64,000 nucleotides of DNA from Numida meleagris (GCF_002078875.1 NC_034413.1:67968756-68032755), one strand, 5' to 3'. Counted from the stretch's first letter, positions 1 through 13,377 are shown. Notes: a model not told the origin generated them from the letters alone. Program-made: numbers and translations.

Positions 1-186
1 AGCCTCCATCATACCTCAGCTGAGCGTGATTCGTGTCCGCTTCCACAGCACATAAAAACTCTATTCCTTTTTTCGTCACTCCATAAAGGTGGAAATTTCA
101 GAAGTAGGTTCTTCTATGCATAAAGAAAAACTGTAGTCCTCCAGCAGAAGAGTTTTTTGCTGCTTAATTACCATCATATTACTTAC

Positions 187-225
187 ATTCACTACTTTTA
201 CACTTCTTCATGGTAAGCATACAAT
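187..225 (-). CDS. Candidate microexon (39 nt) near window edge
   Basis: A minus-strand acceptor (CCTTTTTGTTCCATTAG) and donor (GTGAAT|GTAAGT), both good, bound 39 nt. Only one frame is open, with core residues CMLTMKKCKSSE. It would lie close to the left edge of the window, so the gene, if real, continues beyond it. Confidence 0.2.
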
Positions 226-2424
226 CTAATGGAACAAAAAGGATGCACTACAGCCTGTTACTACCTGTTCCCACCTTGAGTAGACTTACTCAAGCTCTGT
301 CCATGTCTGCACACCTAACAAAGGTCCAGAGTTACAGTGTTAGGCGTCTGATGGCAAAAAAAAAAAAGTTGAGCTTCTTTCCTGTCTAACATTCCCTAAA
401 GTTTCTCATCCTTTTGCATTCAGCTGGCCATAGAATGAATATCCAAAATCTTTTGAAAACTCCACATATGCAGCCAAGATCAGTAAGTTTCATTAGGAGA
501 TGCCTCTCAGAGCACATTAGTCTCATTTTCCACTGCTGTCATTTACTTTTTGCTTAATTCCAATGTTTTGACTTTTTTTTAAGTAATTTTTTTTTTTTTT
601 AATCTACAAAGTCCCAAATGATGTGAGCCTCGTCTGCCACTGAATGCGCCACTAATGAGCAATCACTCCCCAGTACTTAAAAACACGTTGGGACCCACAG
701 AAGAGCAGTGTCAGTGAAAGACTCCTACTCCTTTGGTTTCCTCCTCCGTGTGCATCAATCCTATCTTCGCTGAAACCACCCGCTTTTCTCCAATAGCTTC
801 TTATACCGTGTAAGACAGCAGCAGAAAATAAAAGCGCTGCTGAAATTTACAATTTCTGACTTGTATCACCTTAAAAAAAAAAAAATGTTTTGCCTTCCTA
901 GTAATTACTTCACTTTATGAGGACCGTAATAATTTACCCTCCCTGCGACATCTGAAAAATCCAGAGTGAGACTTGGTTCTGCTCTTCTAAAAGCCAGCGC
1001 CGGGCAACATCAGAACAAAGTGTGAACACAAGCTTCTTAGCATCAGAGGAACACCGGGAACATCAGAAGCTGAAACGTGTGTAGGTGTATTAGCAGTCCT
1101 ACCATCCATCTGTCAGAAATCTTCGATGTTCCTGCACATCACCCACTGGCAGAGCTGTCTGCCAAGCAAAAATATTATGAAATGTTCATTACATACTAAA
1201 ATTTCCCCCCCTTCCTGAGGAGGAAATGGAAAAAGCAGTCCCTCCGTACACGCAGGCTAACGTCGTTACCAAGAAACACTAAGACCTTCAAATTGTCCAA
1301 TAAAGGAAAATCTACCCAGAAACCAGCAGGCGGGACTGTGATTTTACATATATTTTAGCAAACTTTACTTACCACAGCATATAGTGACTTTTGGTTCACA
1401 TATATCTCATTTTTTAAGGTACGTTAAAGACGGAGTTTACAATTAACTGAACAGACAGCGTACAAAAGGCTTTTAGAACTACACCATATGGTCTAGGGAA
1501 AGGAACAATCTGGACTATCCACATTTCAATCTGCAGGCTTGTCCACCTCTATCACACATTGTATTGCTGTAATAAAATATTAAGATAGAAATGTAAAAGT
1601 GAAAATAATCTATCTTTTGCACCACCGAGGGAACGAGGCTTCCTACAGTCTAGTGTGTTTATTAAATATTTTAAGTTTTATGATTTTGGCACGGTGGATC
1701 AGATATAGTCAATAAAATCCTCGATTCATTTAAGAGAGTATTTCCAGAAGGGTATGGGTGGGTATTCATCTTGCGCTTCAGGGAAATAAAAAATACCAGT
1801 TTACATGGGGTATACTGGCAGCAGTTTATGTAACAGATGACACATTCTTGGAAATCAAATAAAAGCAGAAAGAAAATACCCATTGTTGCTTAGTGAAGGA
1901 CTAATCACATGGTCACAGCTGGAACCAGTGTAAATCATTCATTAATAAAATTCTGTTGTAGTAGGTACTTTTTTTCTGCTTTTCAACTGCCAGCAGAAAA
2001 ATCATCTTTCAATTCTTTGTAGAAATAATACATTTGTAAGTATTTTGTAGTGACTATTAAACTTACTAAATCTTTGCAGAAAAAAAAAAGAAGGCCTACA
2101 ACAAAGACACTGTTGGCTCTAAGGGAAGATATATATATTTATGGATTTTATATGCAATCCCAGAACGCAGTCCAAGAAGATACTTGCCACACTTGGAGGT
2201 ACCGGCCTGACTTCTGGTTGCACAGAATCCAAACTTAGAGAAAAATCAGCTGATATACTTACAGAGCAGATCTGGTAATACAAAGGATGATAAATGCCTG
2301 ATTTGACAGCCGTATGAGTCATACTCCTCAATGTAAACTAGCAACTTGCACTAGATTAAATACAGACACGACAGGAAAACTCCGTGTGATGGTTAAGTGT
2401 TCCGTAACTACAGACGCTGTTGGA
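226..2424. other. AT-rich unique DNA, probably intronic
   Basis: Apart from the 33-nt candidate at 1373-1405, no gene or known repeat was recognised. A-runs and T-runs of 10-17 bases occur (for example near 358, 570-600 and 873). ORFs here are short and low-complexity. Confidence 0.5.
1373..1405 (-). CDS. Candidate microexon (33 nt)
   Basis: On the minus strand an AG (AAAAATGAG) precedes eleven open codons IYVNQKSLYAV and a consensus donor GCTGTG|GTAAGT. It is phase 0 throughout. The acceptor has a poor pyrimidine tract. Listed because of the donor and the plausible peptide, but segments this short are easily open by chance. Confidence 0.15.
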
Positions 2425-2521
2425 CGTGTGCACCATGGGCTCACCCTGCTTTGAGCAGGACGAGATGACACGAGCTGCCAAAATCCCTTCTAACCTGAAT
2501 TATCCCACGACTCTATGATCT
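2425..2521 (+). mobile_element. CR1 LINE 3' end fragment, plus orientation
   Basis: The diagnostic CR1 tail is visible in order: a GGCTCACCCTGCTTTGAGCA block, a degraded GATGACCTCC region, then CCCTTCTAACCTGAATTAT and a final CTATGATC. Only the last ~100 bp are present, a typical 5'-truncated insertion. It is diverged, so old, and lies antisense to the proposed leftward gene. Confidence 0.75.
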
Positions 2522-3364
2522 TTCACACTCGAGCTTTCCCTTCCTGAGCTGCAACCCTCCTTTTCTCTTTGACTTTGCAATCAATGCAACTCCTATCTCG
2601 AGTTTCATGTTTCATTGCCTCCAACAGCAGGGAAAATAACTCACGCAAATCTATAGGACTTTGCAGATAGGGAATTATTAACTCACAAAAATCAGCTCTT
2701 CCTCTGCAATTATCCTGAAAGAAACTTCTTGCTATATCAATGTGGATACGTGAGCTGTTCCACACGCAATTCCACAGGCCTGTTTTTCTTGTAATATCGG
2801 AGAAATTACTGAGTAATAGTAAATAAAAACTACACCATTTAACGTTTAAAACTGCAACAATACAAAGTAAATGGGACAGGTTTTTCCCCGTTTGAAGAGA
2901 AGAAGAAAAATCAAAATCATATGATTGTTATTATTAATTATTAAACAGTTGGTGTCAACTCTGCAGTAACAGAGCATTTAAAAATGGTCAAGAATTCCTT
3001 TAATTGAAAAGTTTTTTGAATTCAGAAGATAAAAATATATTATATACCTGACTCTGTGCCTACTAGGCAGTCTGATCAGACTTAAAGCATCCTGGCTTGA
3101 CAGGATATCTCTGTTTCATTGCAGAGTCTGCTAAGGACTTCACAAACCTCTGTCAAGCCATGGCCCCTTGAAATACAGCTGCATAAGCCCTCTGCAGCCA
3201 GTGGGAATGCTCAAGTGTGAAGTCCAACCCATGCTTACATTTCCACATGATCAAAGACTCAATTCTCCAGTTTACTGTACTTATTCCTACCTCACAGTGA
3301 CATCTTCTGTAAAGAGATGTGCTTTATTTGAAATTGGTTAATATAAACAAGAAAGCCCTTGTTT

Positions 3365-3384
3365 ACTAGTAATTAATTACTAGT
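3365..3384. repeat. 20-bp perfect palindrome
   Basis: ACTAGTAATTAATTACTAGT equals its own reverse complement over all 20 bases. The centre AATTAATT contains overlapping TAATTA homeodomain core sites in both orientations. A shorter related palindrome (TAGTAATTACTA) recurs about 190 bp to the right near 3554-3565. Confidence 0.9.
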
Positions 3385-6293
3385 TGTATGAAATGACAGT
3401 TCAAAGTCAATAGTTAGTGTTAATAACACTATTTACACAAAGGAAATGTCACTACCTAAGAAAAAATGAGCACGTAAATGAAGTGCATCTTAGAATTGTC
3501 ACATTCAGAGACTAAAAAAAAAAGAGCCTCAAATTTCTTGCTAACTTCTATTTTAGTAATTACTAGTCTTCATCAGCACGGAAAAATCTGAAGATGGACA
3601 CGTGAAATGAGCATATAGTTGACAAGGAAGTGTAGTTAAATATAAGCAGGGGCAGAAAGCATCAACTCTCATATATGTATGGTCCGTGATGTGGACAGGC
3701 ATCATTTGAATAAGATACCATTTTCTGTTCTTTCTCTCTTTACAAATAACAAAAATATTGCTTTTTTGTAACAGAAGTAGTTACAAGTAGACCATGGCTG
3801 GGCAGGATCTACAGTTAAATTTACTTCGTTCCGTTTGGCCCTGTGTTTCCAGTTCAATAAAATACAATGAATCATAAAATGATAAACGATAAATATCTAC
3901 TTATTAAAAGCTGTTGAGGACCGTATGTGACCACCTTCTGACTCTAAGAGAACTTCTGCAGAAGAACGAGGTAATACAGTTCTCCATCTGATTGCACTGG
4001 ATGGGCCGTCCCCAGCCCCGCACTTGCCAGACATCCTGCTTTTGAGAAGTCAGTCCAAAGGTCTTTGAAGCAATGAAAACAGGCCTCCTCCATACACTTC
4101 CCACAAAATACCTCATTTTCTTCTTCATTTGTCTACTTCTAGATGAGACGTGACCAAAAGACCCAGTTACAAATTCACAGGAAAAAAAAAGCCTTTCCAA
4201 AGGCAGGAACATTGTCTCAAATTAAGCCCCATTCTCTGCCATTCTTCACATGCCCAAGTGCTATTCTTGTGGAAGCTACGCCACACGCATCTGACAGGAA
4301 TTACACTTTTTTTTTAATCTGCTGCTAACACCTTACAAAGTATATTGTTTCTTTTGACTCTGGTATCATCAAAAGAACCATGACCAAGTGGTTTTAATGG
4401 TTTCCATGCCTAATTGCTATTATGTGGCCATTCGCCAGCAGCAGCGCAAGGGCACCGTTCAGACTACCTGAGAAGCCACGACTTTGGTTGAAGCCATAAA
4501 CCCAGAAAGCCATCCAACCAGCACCAGGAGTGGGTCCCCGTGCATATCTCGATGCCGTTCTGATGGATTTGCAGTGACAAGCAAGAAAGGCAAACAGTAC
4601 GAAAAACACCAAGTGCTGAAAATACACATCTATTAATGATTTTTTTCTCACTGGAAACACTGTACCAAGCCGTTGGTAGCACAGTTCTTCTATGTGAAGG
4701 GTGACTGGAAAAAAAAAGCAGTATTTAGGTTAGCTAGGAGACGAGTGTGACAGATATAAGCTAATGTTAATGCTACGAAAGCTAAGATTTACCTTTACTA
4801 ATCCCTCTCAGTGAAAACAATAGGACATGGAGAGGAAATGAAAGATGACAAATATAAGACAAGAGAGCACATTGGTGGGAGGTGGGAAAAGGAGAAGCAA
4901 GGAGGCACAGGGGAGGGCTGCTGCTGCCTCACCTGAGGAGCTGCAATTTGTTTAGATCAGCTTATTTAAATTAGTACAATAACACAGTCATGTAGACAAG
5001 AACCAGGATTATTAATTTCCATGGATATTATCCAAGTGTGCATAAGAAGCACAGGTTCAGGGATTTAAACTTCTGGCATGATTCATACTTTGAAGTCAGC
5101 AGCAGTAGTAGTTGGCAGTCTACAGTGAAAGGTAGCAAGCAAAGGGGGTTGGGATTCCTTCAGGTCATCAAGGCATAATGTCCTGGCAGCAGTTATGTAA
5201 AAGACAAAGGTATTTCTAGGAAGGGAATGAATGTTCCTAAGAACCGTAATGTGATGCTGGGAAGCACTTGGTGTTGTTGCCACACTTTCTGAAGAAAGAA
5301 ACTGCAGAAAGAACAACGATGCTGGATTAGAGGAAAAAAAATTAAAAAAAAACCTGCACCAAGAGTGAACTGCAAAAAGCAGTGAAGAGCTGATTAGAGT
5401 TTTTGACAACAAGAGAAGAAAAAGGGCCCAGGCTCAACCTAATAGCTATCTTACAACCTAGATTTTATTAAATTGGTATTATATTTTGTAACTGTGTATT
5501 AAAATGCTTCCTACATTAAGCATTAAATAGCTTTAAGTAAATGCTTCGTTTTCTTTAGCGTGACAGATCTCCAATACCAACTGCAAGCATCAAAGCAATC
5601 TTTCACTCAAACGCTTTCAGAATTTTTTCCCCTCCCATCTCATTTAACATGTTCAAACCTGGGTGCCCATGTCTTGCACATAAACCTGAAATACGGCATT
5701 TAAATATTCACTGAAAGTTAGGCACTCTCACGGTCTGCAGTTAAAAACTGAAGCAAAAGCAACCCCACCAGGAACATACGCATTTTCTCCAGTGGTCAAA
5801 CACCAGGAGGATGTCTGCTTTCAAGTTCTAACCCCTTACACTGTCAAGTTCACACATTGCTGCTACGCTCACCCCACCCAGCCTGTAGCTTTGTGATTCT
5901 CCGCAAGGTTGGTAAGATTTCTTTGAAAAACTAAACCAAGTGGCAAGCGCGCATGCCAGGTACAGGAGGGCTTTCTCAAAACGCTCACAGCGTCACTTTT
6001 CATCTTCTAAGACATACATTCATGTGATCTTTTAATAACTATTTATTTCACACCAAACCAGATATCTCCCTAAAGCCTACCAATACAGCCTGCAGGCATA
6101 TTTCTTAAATAAAAGTACTGAATCCTTGTATACTTCACATTTGCATACTAAAGGAATGAATCAGTTATCACAGCAGTAGTAACACTATGCAGCAACTGCT
6201 CACCTCTTGGTGAAGGAAAAAAAAAAAAAACACCCTGCTTATCTGTTTGCTGTGACACTCTGTACCAACTGCATCTCTTCCGTTTCACAATTG

Positions 6294-6311
6294 TGATGCA
6301 TCGATGCATCA
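6294..6311. repeat. 18-bp perfect palindrome
   Basis: TGATGCATCGATGCATCA is self-complementary over 18 bases. It consists of two ATGCATC/GATGCAT units around a central ATCGAT. CpG at the centre is unusual in this AT-rich segment. ATGCAT-type repeats can bind POU or RFX-like factors, but no function is shown. Confidence 0.9.
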
Positions 6312-8589
6312 TTTTCTTGCAAAACTATGACAAGTATGACTGCTCTTTAAGCTATTCAATGTATCTGCTATGTATTTTGTATATACAAGCCTTATCGCCT
6401 CTTTACTTGTGTATTTCTGCTTAGAGGTTAAAGAAATTGCACACCAGCTTAGCAAAATTAAATAGCAGTAAAGCAGTTCCTTGTTGTAATATTTTAGATA
6501 CTTTCCCGTGTAACCCTTGCAACTTACTGAAAATGTAAGTAGTTTTACTACCAAATGCTTCAGATTTCATAAAATTAGCAAACTACGGAGCTTCCAGCAG
6601 TGCTTATATGAAATGATGTAAGGATAATTGTATTTTTTTTTTAAGAAACATAAGGTGCTGCATCAGGACTGCATTTGCCAGAACTAAAGGAGCCTGGCTG
6701 TGTTCAAGCATTCAGAAAATAACTTGCTATATTTGAAAACGGGAACTCAGCCCCCCAAAATATTAAGAAGTGAATACTGCACATTTGTTTATAGTACAAG
6801 AATAACGTTATTTCAACCAAAGGAGCAGACCTGAGAAACTGGCAAACAGCAGAAGAAAGTCCAGCAGGAGAGCTCCAGCCCATGTGTTCATGTGAGAAAT
6901 ATTTAAGGAGAAATTAACTCTTTTGGACTTCAGGATCATAATTAAGGCTTTTGAAAAAATACTAGAAAAGGAGAAAAACTGTGATGGAGGTTATCAATGC
7001 ATGATACATTATCTCCTATTATCTAAAAAGAAATTCTTATCTGCTACACAGCATAGCACAAGCTAAATGCCAATTGGCTTCAAATATTATGAGAAAAGGC
7101 CAGTTTCCAGGAAGGCACGTGACTGAAGCTGCTTCCGAGCTTATAATCAAAATTGCTCAAGTCTTTGATCACAGGAGATGCATTTTAAGAACTTCCTTGG
7201 GCCTGCTTTTGCCAGCCTACCCCAAGCAAAGAGCTGCACCGCTCATGTGGCACGTGAAGGCCAGACCTTCAGCAACATCCCTTGTCCCAAAGGTTCAGTG
7301 AAACAGGGGATACACGCTCTTCTAAATGAAGACATTTCTCAGTGAGCTTCCTTCAGATTGTGCACAAGTGTAGCATTACCTCTGGTGTGGTATTTTCTTT
7401 GTGATCCTAACTACAGAGAAGCAGGTGTAATGTGATGTATTCACATTATTCATAGTCCTATATGAAACATGGTACAGCTTTACAATTACTACCTATAGAA
7501 AAAGTGCTAGCACTGTGCCATGCAAGCGATGCTGCAATGTAATCTTCTAAACGGTGCCATGACAACTAATGTAATTATACTGAAATAGTATTAGCTATAT
7601 TTATGTTGGGGATAGTCTTACCACAGTTCTTAAGAGAACCGTTCTGCCGCTCAGGAATTAGCCCTATCTCCTCTTCTCTGTAACGGCATAATTACTCATT
7701 TTGACATTCTGCCTTCTACAGTGACTAACAAACTCCTCCCACTCTTATAATTCAGTGCAGATAGCTCAGATTTAAATTATATGGTTCAGGTAATATATAC
7801 TCAACATGAGCTCCTTTTTTTTTTTTTTTCCCTACTATCTTCTTGAATTCACTGAAACAAGCTAAAGGAATGGTTATTGCTTCCTTCCACCCCTAACAGG
7901 AAATTTGGGCTTTTTGCAAAACAAATAACCTGGTAACTCAAGTAATTTCCATTTTAAGATTCACTTTGTGTTAACATCTTCCAGTTGAAGAACAGCGCAG
8001 TATTTTACTGTCCTCCCCCTCAGACCCAGCTGGGAGGAGGTCCCCTCTGAAGGCCAACCCACAGCCAGGCCGCACCAAGCCCTTCTTCAGGGCCTCCACA
8101 ACCACGTGCAAGGCCAAACCAAGACTTCAGCAGCAGCAAATCAACCCAAGCACCAGGAGTCCGTACACAGTTAATCAAAAATACATCCACCGCATACAAG
8201 CTTGTAATTATTATTTAAACTTCATAGTTCTGTCAAGCACGTGCTGGACCAGGCCGCATGGTCCCGCATCACAGCTAACACAGAGGGAAGTGAACTCTAG
8301 TTCAGTATTTCCTTGTGACTGAAGTGCAAAACATACGGTCTGAATGCATATGGACTAATCAGCAAATCAGGAGTTCACAAGTTGAGAGTACCTCACTCTG
8401 CAGGCTACCTAACAGCAGATCCGTCAGCACTTTTAATGACCATCATCCTGCAAACATGAGAAAAGCAACCAGTTCACATTCAGCCAACAAAATATGAAAG
8501 CATTCCAAGTGATGTTCTTCCTGTTTATTATTAATTCCATACTGGAAGTTAGCACTTAAAATATTTTGAAGACCTATCCTTACTGTTGT

Positions 8590-8655
8590 TTCAATAACTG
8601 GAGATGTGATTACAGCACGCAAATCCCTTCGGACTAAATGCCCCGATCCAAACAT
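8590..8655 (-). CDS. Candidate exon (66 nt) of unidentified leftward gene
   Basis: A minus-strand AG (TGTACCTGTAAG) is followed by 66 open nucleotides reading MFGSGHLVRRDLRAVITSPV then IETT, ending at a good donor ACA|GTAAGG. Phase is 0 at both ends and the other two frames contain stops. The frame runs on past the donor for about 45 more residues, so read-through is also possible. Just right of it, 8656-8927 holds a different open minus frame beginning QFGNTVYQQVVRLKDFKRQY, whose end coincides with a GTAAGA. The two cannot both be exons with these exact boundaries, because the acceptor of one overlaps the donor of the other. No family is recognised. Confidence 0.25.
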
Positions 8656-8927
8656 CTTACAGGTACATTAAAAATTGAATGGGCATAAAGAACTCCAGCA
8701 GCTTGGAGCTTGAGTTGGTATTGCAGTGATCTTTGCAATTCGTAAACATCAACACTTGGGTAGTTTGCATGGGAATACAAGCAACTAATTATTATCTTTT
8801 GCTTAGGGGCATGTACGGTGTGCTCTACAGGTACCGCTTCTGCTTTTTGCTTAATGTATTGCCTCTTGAAGTCTTTCAGTCTAACAACTTGCTGATATAC
8901 AGTGTTACCAAACTGCTTTATATTCAA
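8656..8927 (-). CDS. Open segment, possible exon alternative to 8590-8655
   Basis: About 90 codons are open on the minus strand, with a basic N-terminal part (VVRLKDFKRQYIKQKAEAVP) and a later stretch IISCLYSHANYPSVDVYELQ. AG acceptors precede it (TTGAATATAAAG or AAAGCAG) with a moderate pyrimidine context. A donor-like CCT|GTAAGA ends it near 8655. Length and residue mix make it more protein-like than typical chance ORFs in this region. It shares its left boundary with the candidate exon at 8590-8655, so only one of the two can be right as drawn. Confidence 0.2.
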
Positions 8928-9055
8928 AGAAAATACCCAGCAACTTTAGAATGATGGTGCTAAGAAAGAAATAGTAGTCACAGATCTGTATGTGACTGGC
9001 AAATAGTAATTTTGTATTGCTCGCTAAGAGATGAATCACATCATTACTTACCACA

Positions 9056-9285
9056 GATTTTTGTATGAAAATATCCATGCTTTCTAAAAGGCAAAAGTGT
9101 GCAAGCTGTGCCACCTTTTTCTAGAAAACAGGTTAATCTTGCATTGTTATTTGAACTACTACCTGGATGACTTGGGTTTACTGACACTCTGCATGACTCC
9201 ACATTCACAGCATTTGACTTCAAAGCAGAATTCGGCCCACTAAGTCTAAGTCGGTCTTTTCCGGACAGAACTGTAAACTTTACTT
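9056..9285 (-). other. Open segment ending at a consensus splice donor
   Basis: A strong minus-strand donor (TCTGTG|GTAAGT) lies at about 9050-9055. Upstream of it one frame is open for about 77 codons (for example SGKDRLRLSGPNS). A second acceptor, GCACACTTTTGCCTTTTAG, would give a much shorter exon of about 32 nt reading MDIFIQKSV. The middle of the segment (9180-9240, plus strand GACTCCACATTCACAG followed by CAGAATTCGGCCC) resembles an ancient amniote repeat motif. That argues that the longer ORF is not coding. Confidence 0.15.
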
Positions 9286-12200
9286 TCATTTATTCATGCA
9301 AGTGATTGGTAGAACTGGTAAGCAGCACTTTCAGTATTACAAATAATGAGGCAGCACAAATTCTAGAAAATGGAAACTTCCTGGGTAAAACTAACAGTCT
9401 CTTCAGACATTATTCGTAATGTTTTGTTATTAACTATTTCCTCACTAAATGACCATTTCTTTCGATTTAGACTGAGATTTGCAAGGTTGCTAAATGAAGC
9501 AGCAGTTCAAAGACTGAAGACATTTTACAAATGCTTCAGATAATGAATTTCAAACGCTGGAAGAAAATATTGTATAGAAGTTGGTTAAAAACAGCAGTGA
9601 GATTCTGTAAATAGATTCAGTTCTTCAAAAGGATACCTGCCACTGCACACAGCTTTAATGCCAGTCTTTCAAGTTAGAACTAAACAAATCTTTACTTGGC
9701 AAAATTACACTAAATAAAAAAATATATATTAAAAGATGCAAGTGAAACAACGATGCACCGATCTGCTGATCATCCCCCAAGCAGTCTTTTTTCAGTATGA
9801 GAAGCTCTGTAGGTTCCAGCATCACTATTTGCATGAGTAATTTGGGGGCCCTACTCATCTAAGTTGTTACCATGACATGACTGTGTGTGCTCATAAAAAG
9901 ACAAATAGGAAGGGCCCATGTTTGTGATGGGGAAATCTTTGTGAATTATAGTAATATTAGGCAGATGAGTGGCTGACATTTAACTTACTGCCAGTCACAC
10001 ATATGAAGTTATGCACAAGTCTAAGCCAACACACAGTTTCTCAGTATGTGGCACAATAAGGCTTTCATCTGCTGTTATCTTGGATGCCCTCATGAAATAT
10101 TTCCATTTTCTTTTATATGTTGTAACATGAAATCTGGAAAAAAAAATCTCTTCATTTGCAGACTGATGATCGCTGCTACACTAGTTACATGAAAAAGCAT
10201 CGCTGTTGAGTCATTTCAGAAACCCAACCACTAGGATTTTGCCCCATTCCTAAAATTCACTTTTCTTCTAAGGTATCAAAGACATAATAATGCAGGCTCT
10301 TACAAAGAGCCTAAAATGGATGTCTCAATTTAAAGTGAAGCAGATTTGAACACAAATCAATAGAAGTAGCAGGTATCATTAAAAATTGCTGGCAGCGAAC
10401 ACGTGGGGTCCTTTCAAACACCACGAGAAAGCTGTAGCCGCAGTAAGCAGCAATATCTGCGCTAGCTTCATCTAGCTAGCAGAGATAAAACAACAAAGTC
10501 AGAAGAAAGCTTTAGCAACCACGATAAACATTTTCCAAGAATGCACAGTATGTAATTACTCTGCTGTCATATGCAAATTCTTTGTCGCTGTATCTGCACT
10601 GCTGCCGGTACCCAAAATACCTAGACTGACTCGGTACAGGTATGTTAGCATATCTTTAAAACAACACACCTTCCACTTCTTGTCTGAAGACCTATCCTTT
10701 GATTTTTTGAAACGTGAATATAAAGAAGCAGAAATCCTTACAAAGAAATGATAATAGCTAGCTGCTTTGATACCTATGGCAACGTGACTGAAAACAAGCA
10801 ATTCAAAGAAACAACTAATTCAGTTTAAAGTTATGAAGTTATGAGCCTTTTTTTTTTTTTTTGCGTGGTCTTTAACTTATCTGCAAAGCTCTTTCATCCA
10901 GTTTTGTAAGTAAGTGTAAGTAGCCTTTCTGAATTGATTATTACAACTTCAGCATGAGTGACACTTGACTGAAAAAGTAAAAGGATGTCAGTTCCCTTTC
11001 TTTGTTTTCATTTTCAAAGAAGTCACAAGAAAACGTTCTTCTCCCTCCACGCATTTCTTCTATTCAGAAAGGAAAACTAAAGACTGCAGTGTGGGCACAT
11101 GGTCTTCTCCACCCCTCTTCTCTCCGCAGTGACTGAACAGACTGCAATGCTTAATCCGGTAGGTCAGGTAAAAGTCTGGACAATGTAAGCTGAACATCAC
11201 GCCCTATCTTATTAAAATTAGGTCATTCCTACACATGTAGGAATGTACATTTGCACAATTTGGTCTTAGTTACCTGGAGTCTATATTTTTCCAGTGCGTT
11301 TGATGTTAACAAACCAGCACGCGGCTCTTCTTTCCCACAGCAATTTAAGTTCAAGAAATCCAAGGATGCAGCAGTTCAGTCCATTTTTTGTCCTTTTTCT
11401 GAAATTTACATTTGGATCTCAGCAATTCACCTTGTGCCACATGTTATGGTTTCAACTTGTACAGAAGAGCCCAGCAACCTTCAAAGATGGATGGGCAATA
11501 AAGCTCTACAATGATAACTTCATTTTCGTTAGTTTCACAAAAGGTATAGAAATACACAACTTTTTTTAGCTTCCAACCGTCTCACAGAATAAAAACATGC
11601 AACACCAACCAGTAAGCTTCTGCTGACCAGAGAACACACGCTTAGCTTTTGTCAGATGCTTTCAGAACTGTAAAGTTACTTGCATGTTCTAGGACCATGA
11701 CTAAATTGCCTAAAAAATTATAACATAACACACAAAGCAGATTTTCTGCATGAAAAGTTTCTAAAAAGACTTTAGCTTCTTCCAGTACAGAAGATAAAAG
11801 TGTATTTTAGGTCAGTATTTCCTCTTTAGGTTTCCCTCCGAGTTGCAGGGAGGTTTTTTAGTTTCCATTCTAAGCTGAGATGAACCAGCCAGCCTAGCAA
11901 GGTGGTTCAGTGCTTCAGAGCTACCACGCTGCCAATCCAGGCTTCATTTCTGAACTTTTATGCCCCTGCTTAGACAGGGTCAAGAGTTCTGCTGAGGCTG
12001 GGTATGTCTACCCTAAAGAATGACACTGCTTCAGTTCTTCACCCCGATCCATTAAATAAATGATATTTTGATCAGTAATTCACTGATTTGGGTAAGTACA
12101 TGGTACCTGGAAAGCCACCTAGTGAGTGCTTTGATCCCATTAAAATCTCGATATTTGCTGTGAGAAAGCAAGGCACTGCTCTAAGTGGTAGACTTTCATT

Positions 12201-13377
12201 TTCAGCTGCGGCTTCATGAGGAAAAGAGTAAAATAATCCACTCTCAGATCTTTGTGAGAATATTGCTTCCTACAAGCCTGCACCCCTGCCTGTGACAGGG
12301 ACTCCCAAGCCAGAAAAAGTTATGTACATTACAAGTTAATGGATATACATACCTATATATACACAGATATATTTTGAATACTTCCAAGCAAATCATAAGG
12401 GAGATTTTTTAACTGTTTCTAACACAGCCCCATCGAAGTCATGCTTTGAATTGCCCTGCTATATGAATATACGATCTATGAAACATTACAGAAACATTTA
12501 GGTATTTCAGGATTTATTTAGAAATTTCTTTGCTTTTACGATCAAAAGCTATTCTGGCTATGCCAAGGTCCTAACAAGCATGTTGGCTGTGATAAACTGA
12601 TGGCATACTTGCAGGTTCTAGCCAACTCCCATGCAGCTGCTTGAGTACCTACCTCCGTTTTGTCTCATTAAAAAAAAAAGCAAGATCGTGTTACAAAGTG
12701 CGCTGAAACAGTGAGTTAATGAGCTTATGTGCTGGAAATCACCTCGAAATAATTATTAACTATTTACCAGAACTGTGTGAAATTTCCAGTAGGTAATATT
12801 CAAATTCAAGTTGTCAGGAAAAAACAGAAAAAGAACATATTAGTCTATGTATAAACATGTGTGAGTACATATAAAGCACTGGTTCACGTTCTACAAGCGC
12901 TTTTTCTTCTGCATGGGAAAAGCCCATGCCACACCTCTCTGAAAAAAGTAAAGCAATCTCCCCCCACACCTCAGCCACTTCCAACCCAAAGTGCAGCGTG
13001 ACATTTGATACACACGCTTTCGATATACGCTTTGCAAGTGTGTGGTAAAGTCCTTTTATAGATTACGTGAATTACAGGTATGCAGATGGAAGTGCTCGAA
13101 GGGGCTCTAGCTGCAGTCTCTGAAATATTTTCAGGGCAGCAACCACATGATTCGAGACTTTGTACTCATTACTGCCACCATTTAAGCACAGGATATCGTT
13201 TCGTTTGCACTGAGACACATTCCACAGATTGCAAAGAGCTACATTTTAATAATTCAGAAAAAAAAAAAGCAAGCATCTAGCAAATAACACCCTAAAAGAA
13301 GAACACTTTGGAGCTTTTCCTGGTTTTAAATTATGCTTTATCATTTGCAAGCCTCCAATAATCTAAAAAATTCTTAC
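9286..13377. other. AT-rich DNA, probably intronic
   Basis: No supported gene. Weak splice-bounded segments were seen at about 10745-10778 and 9990-10020 (minus), all under 40 nt. Poly-T at about 10850-10862. No recognisable repeats other than simple A/T runs. Confidence 0.45.

Larger units (their letters stand above)
2522..8400. other. AT-rich DNA, probably intronic, with two perfect palindromes
   Basis: No convincing exon was found. One weak possibility is a 28-nt minus segment near 4932-4960, with residues DLNKLQLLR before a GTGAGG donor. Two long perfect palindromes (3365-3384 and 6294-6311) are listed separately. Poly-A/T runs occur at about 6219-6231 and 7816-7830. ORFs of 60-109 residues are biased in composition and show no family signature. 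Confidence 0.5.
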
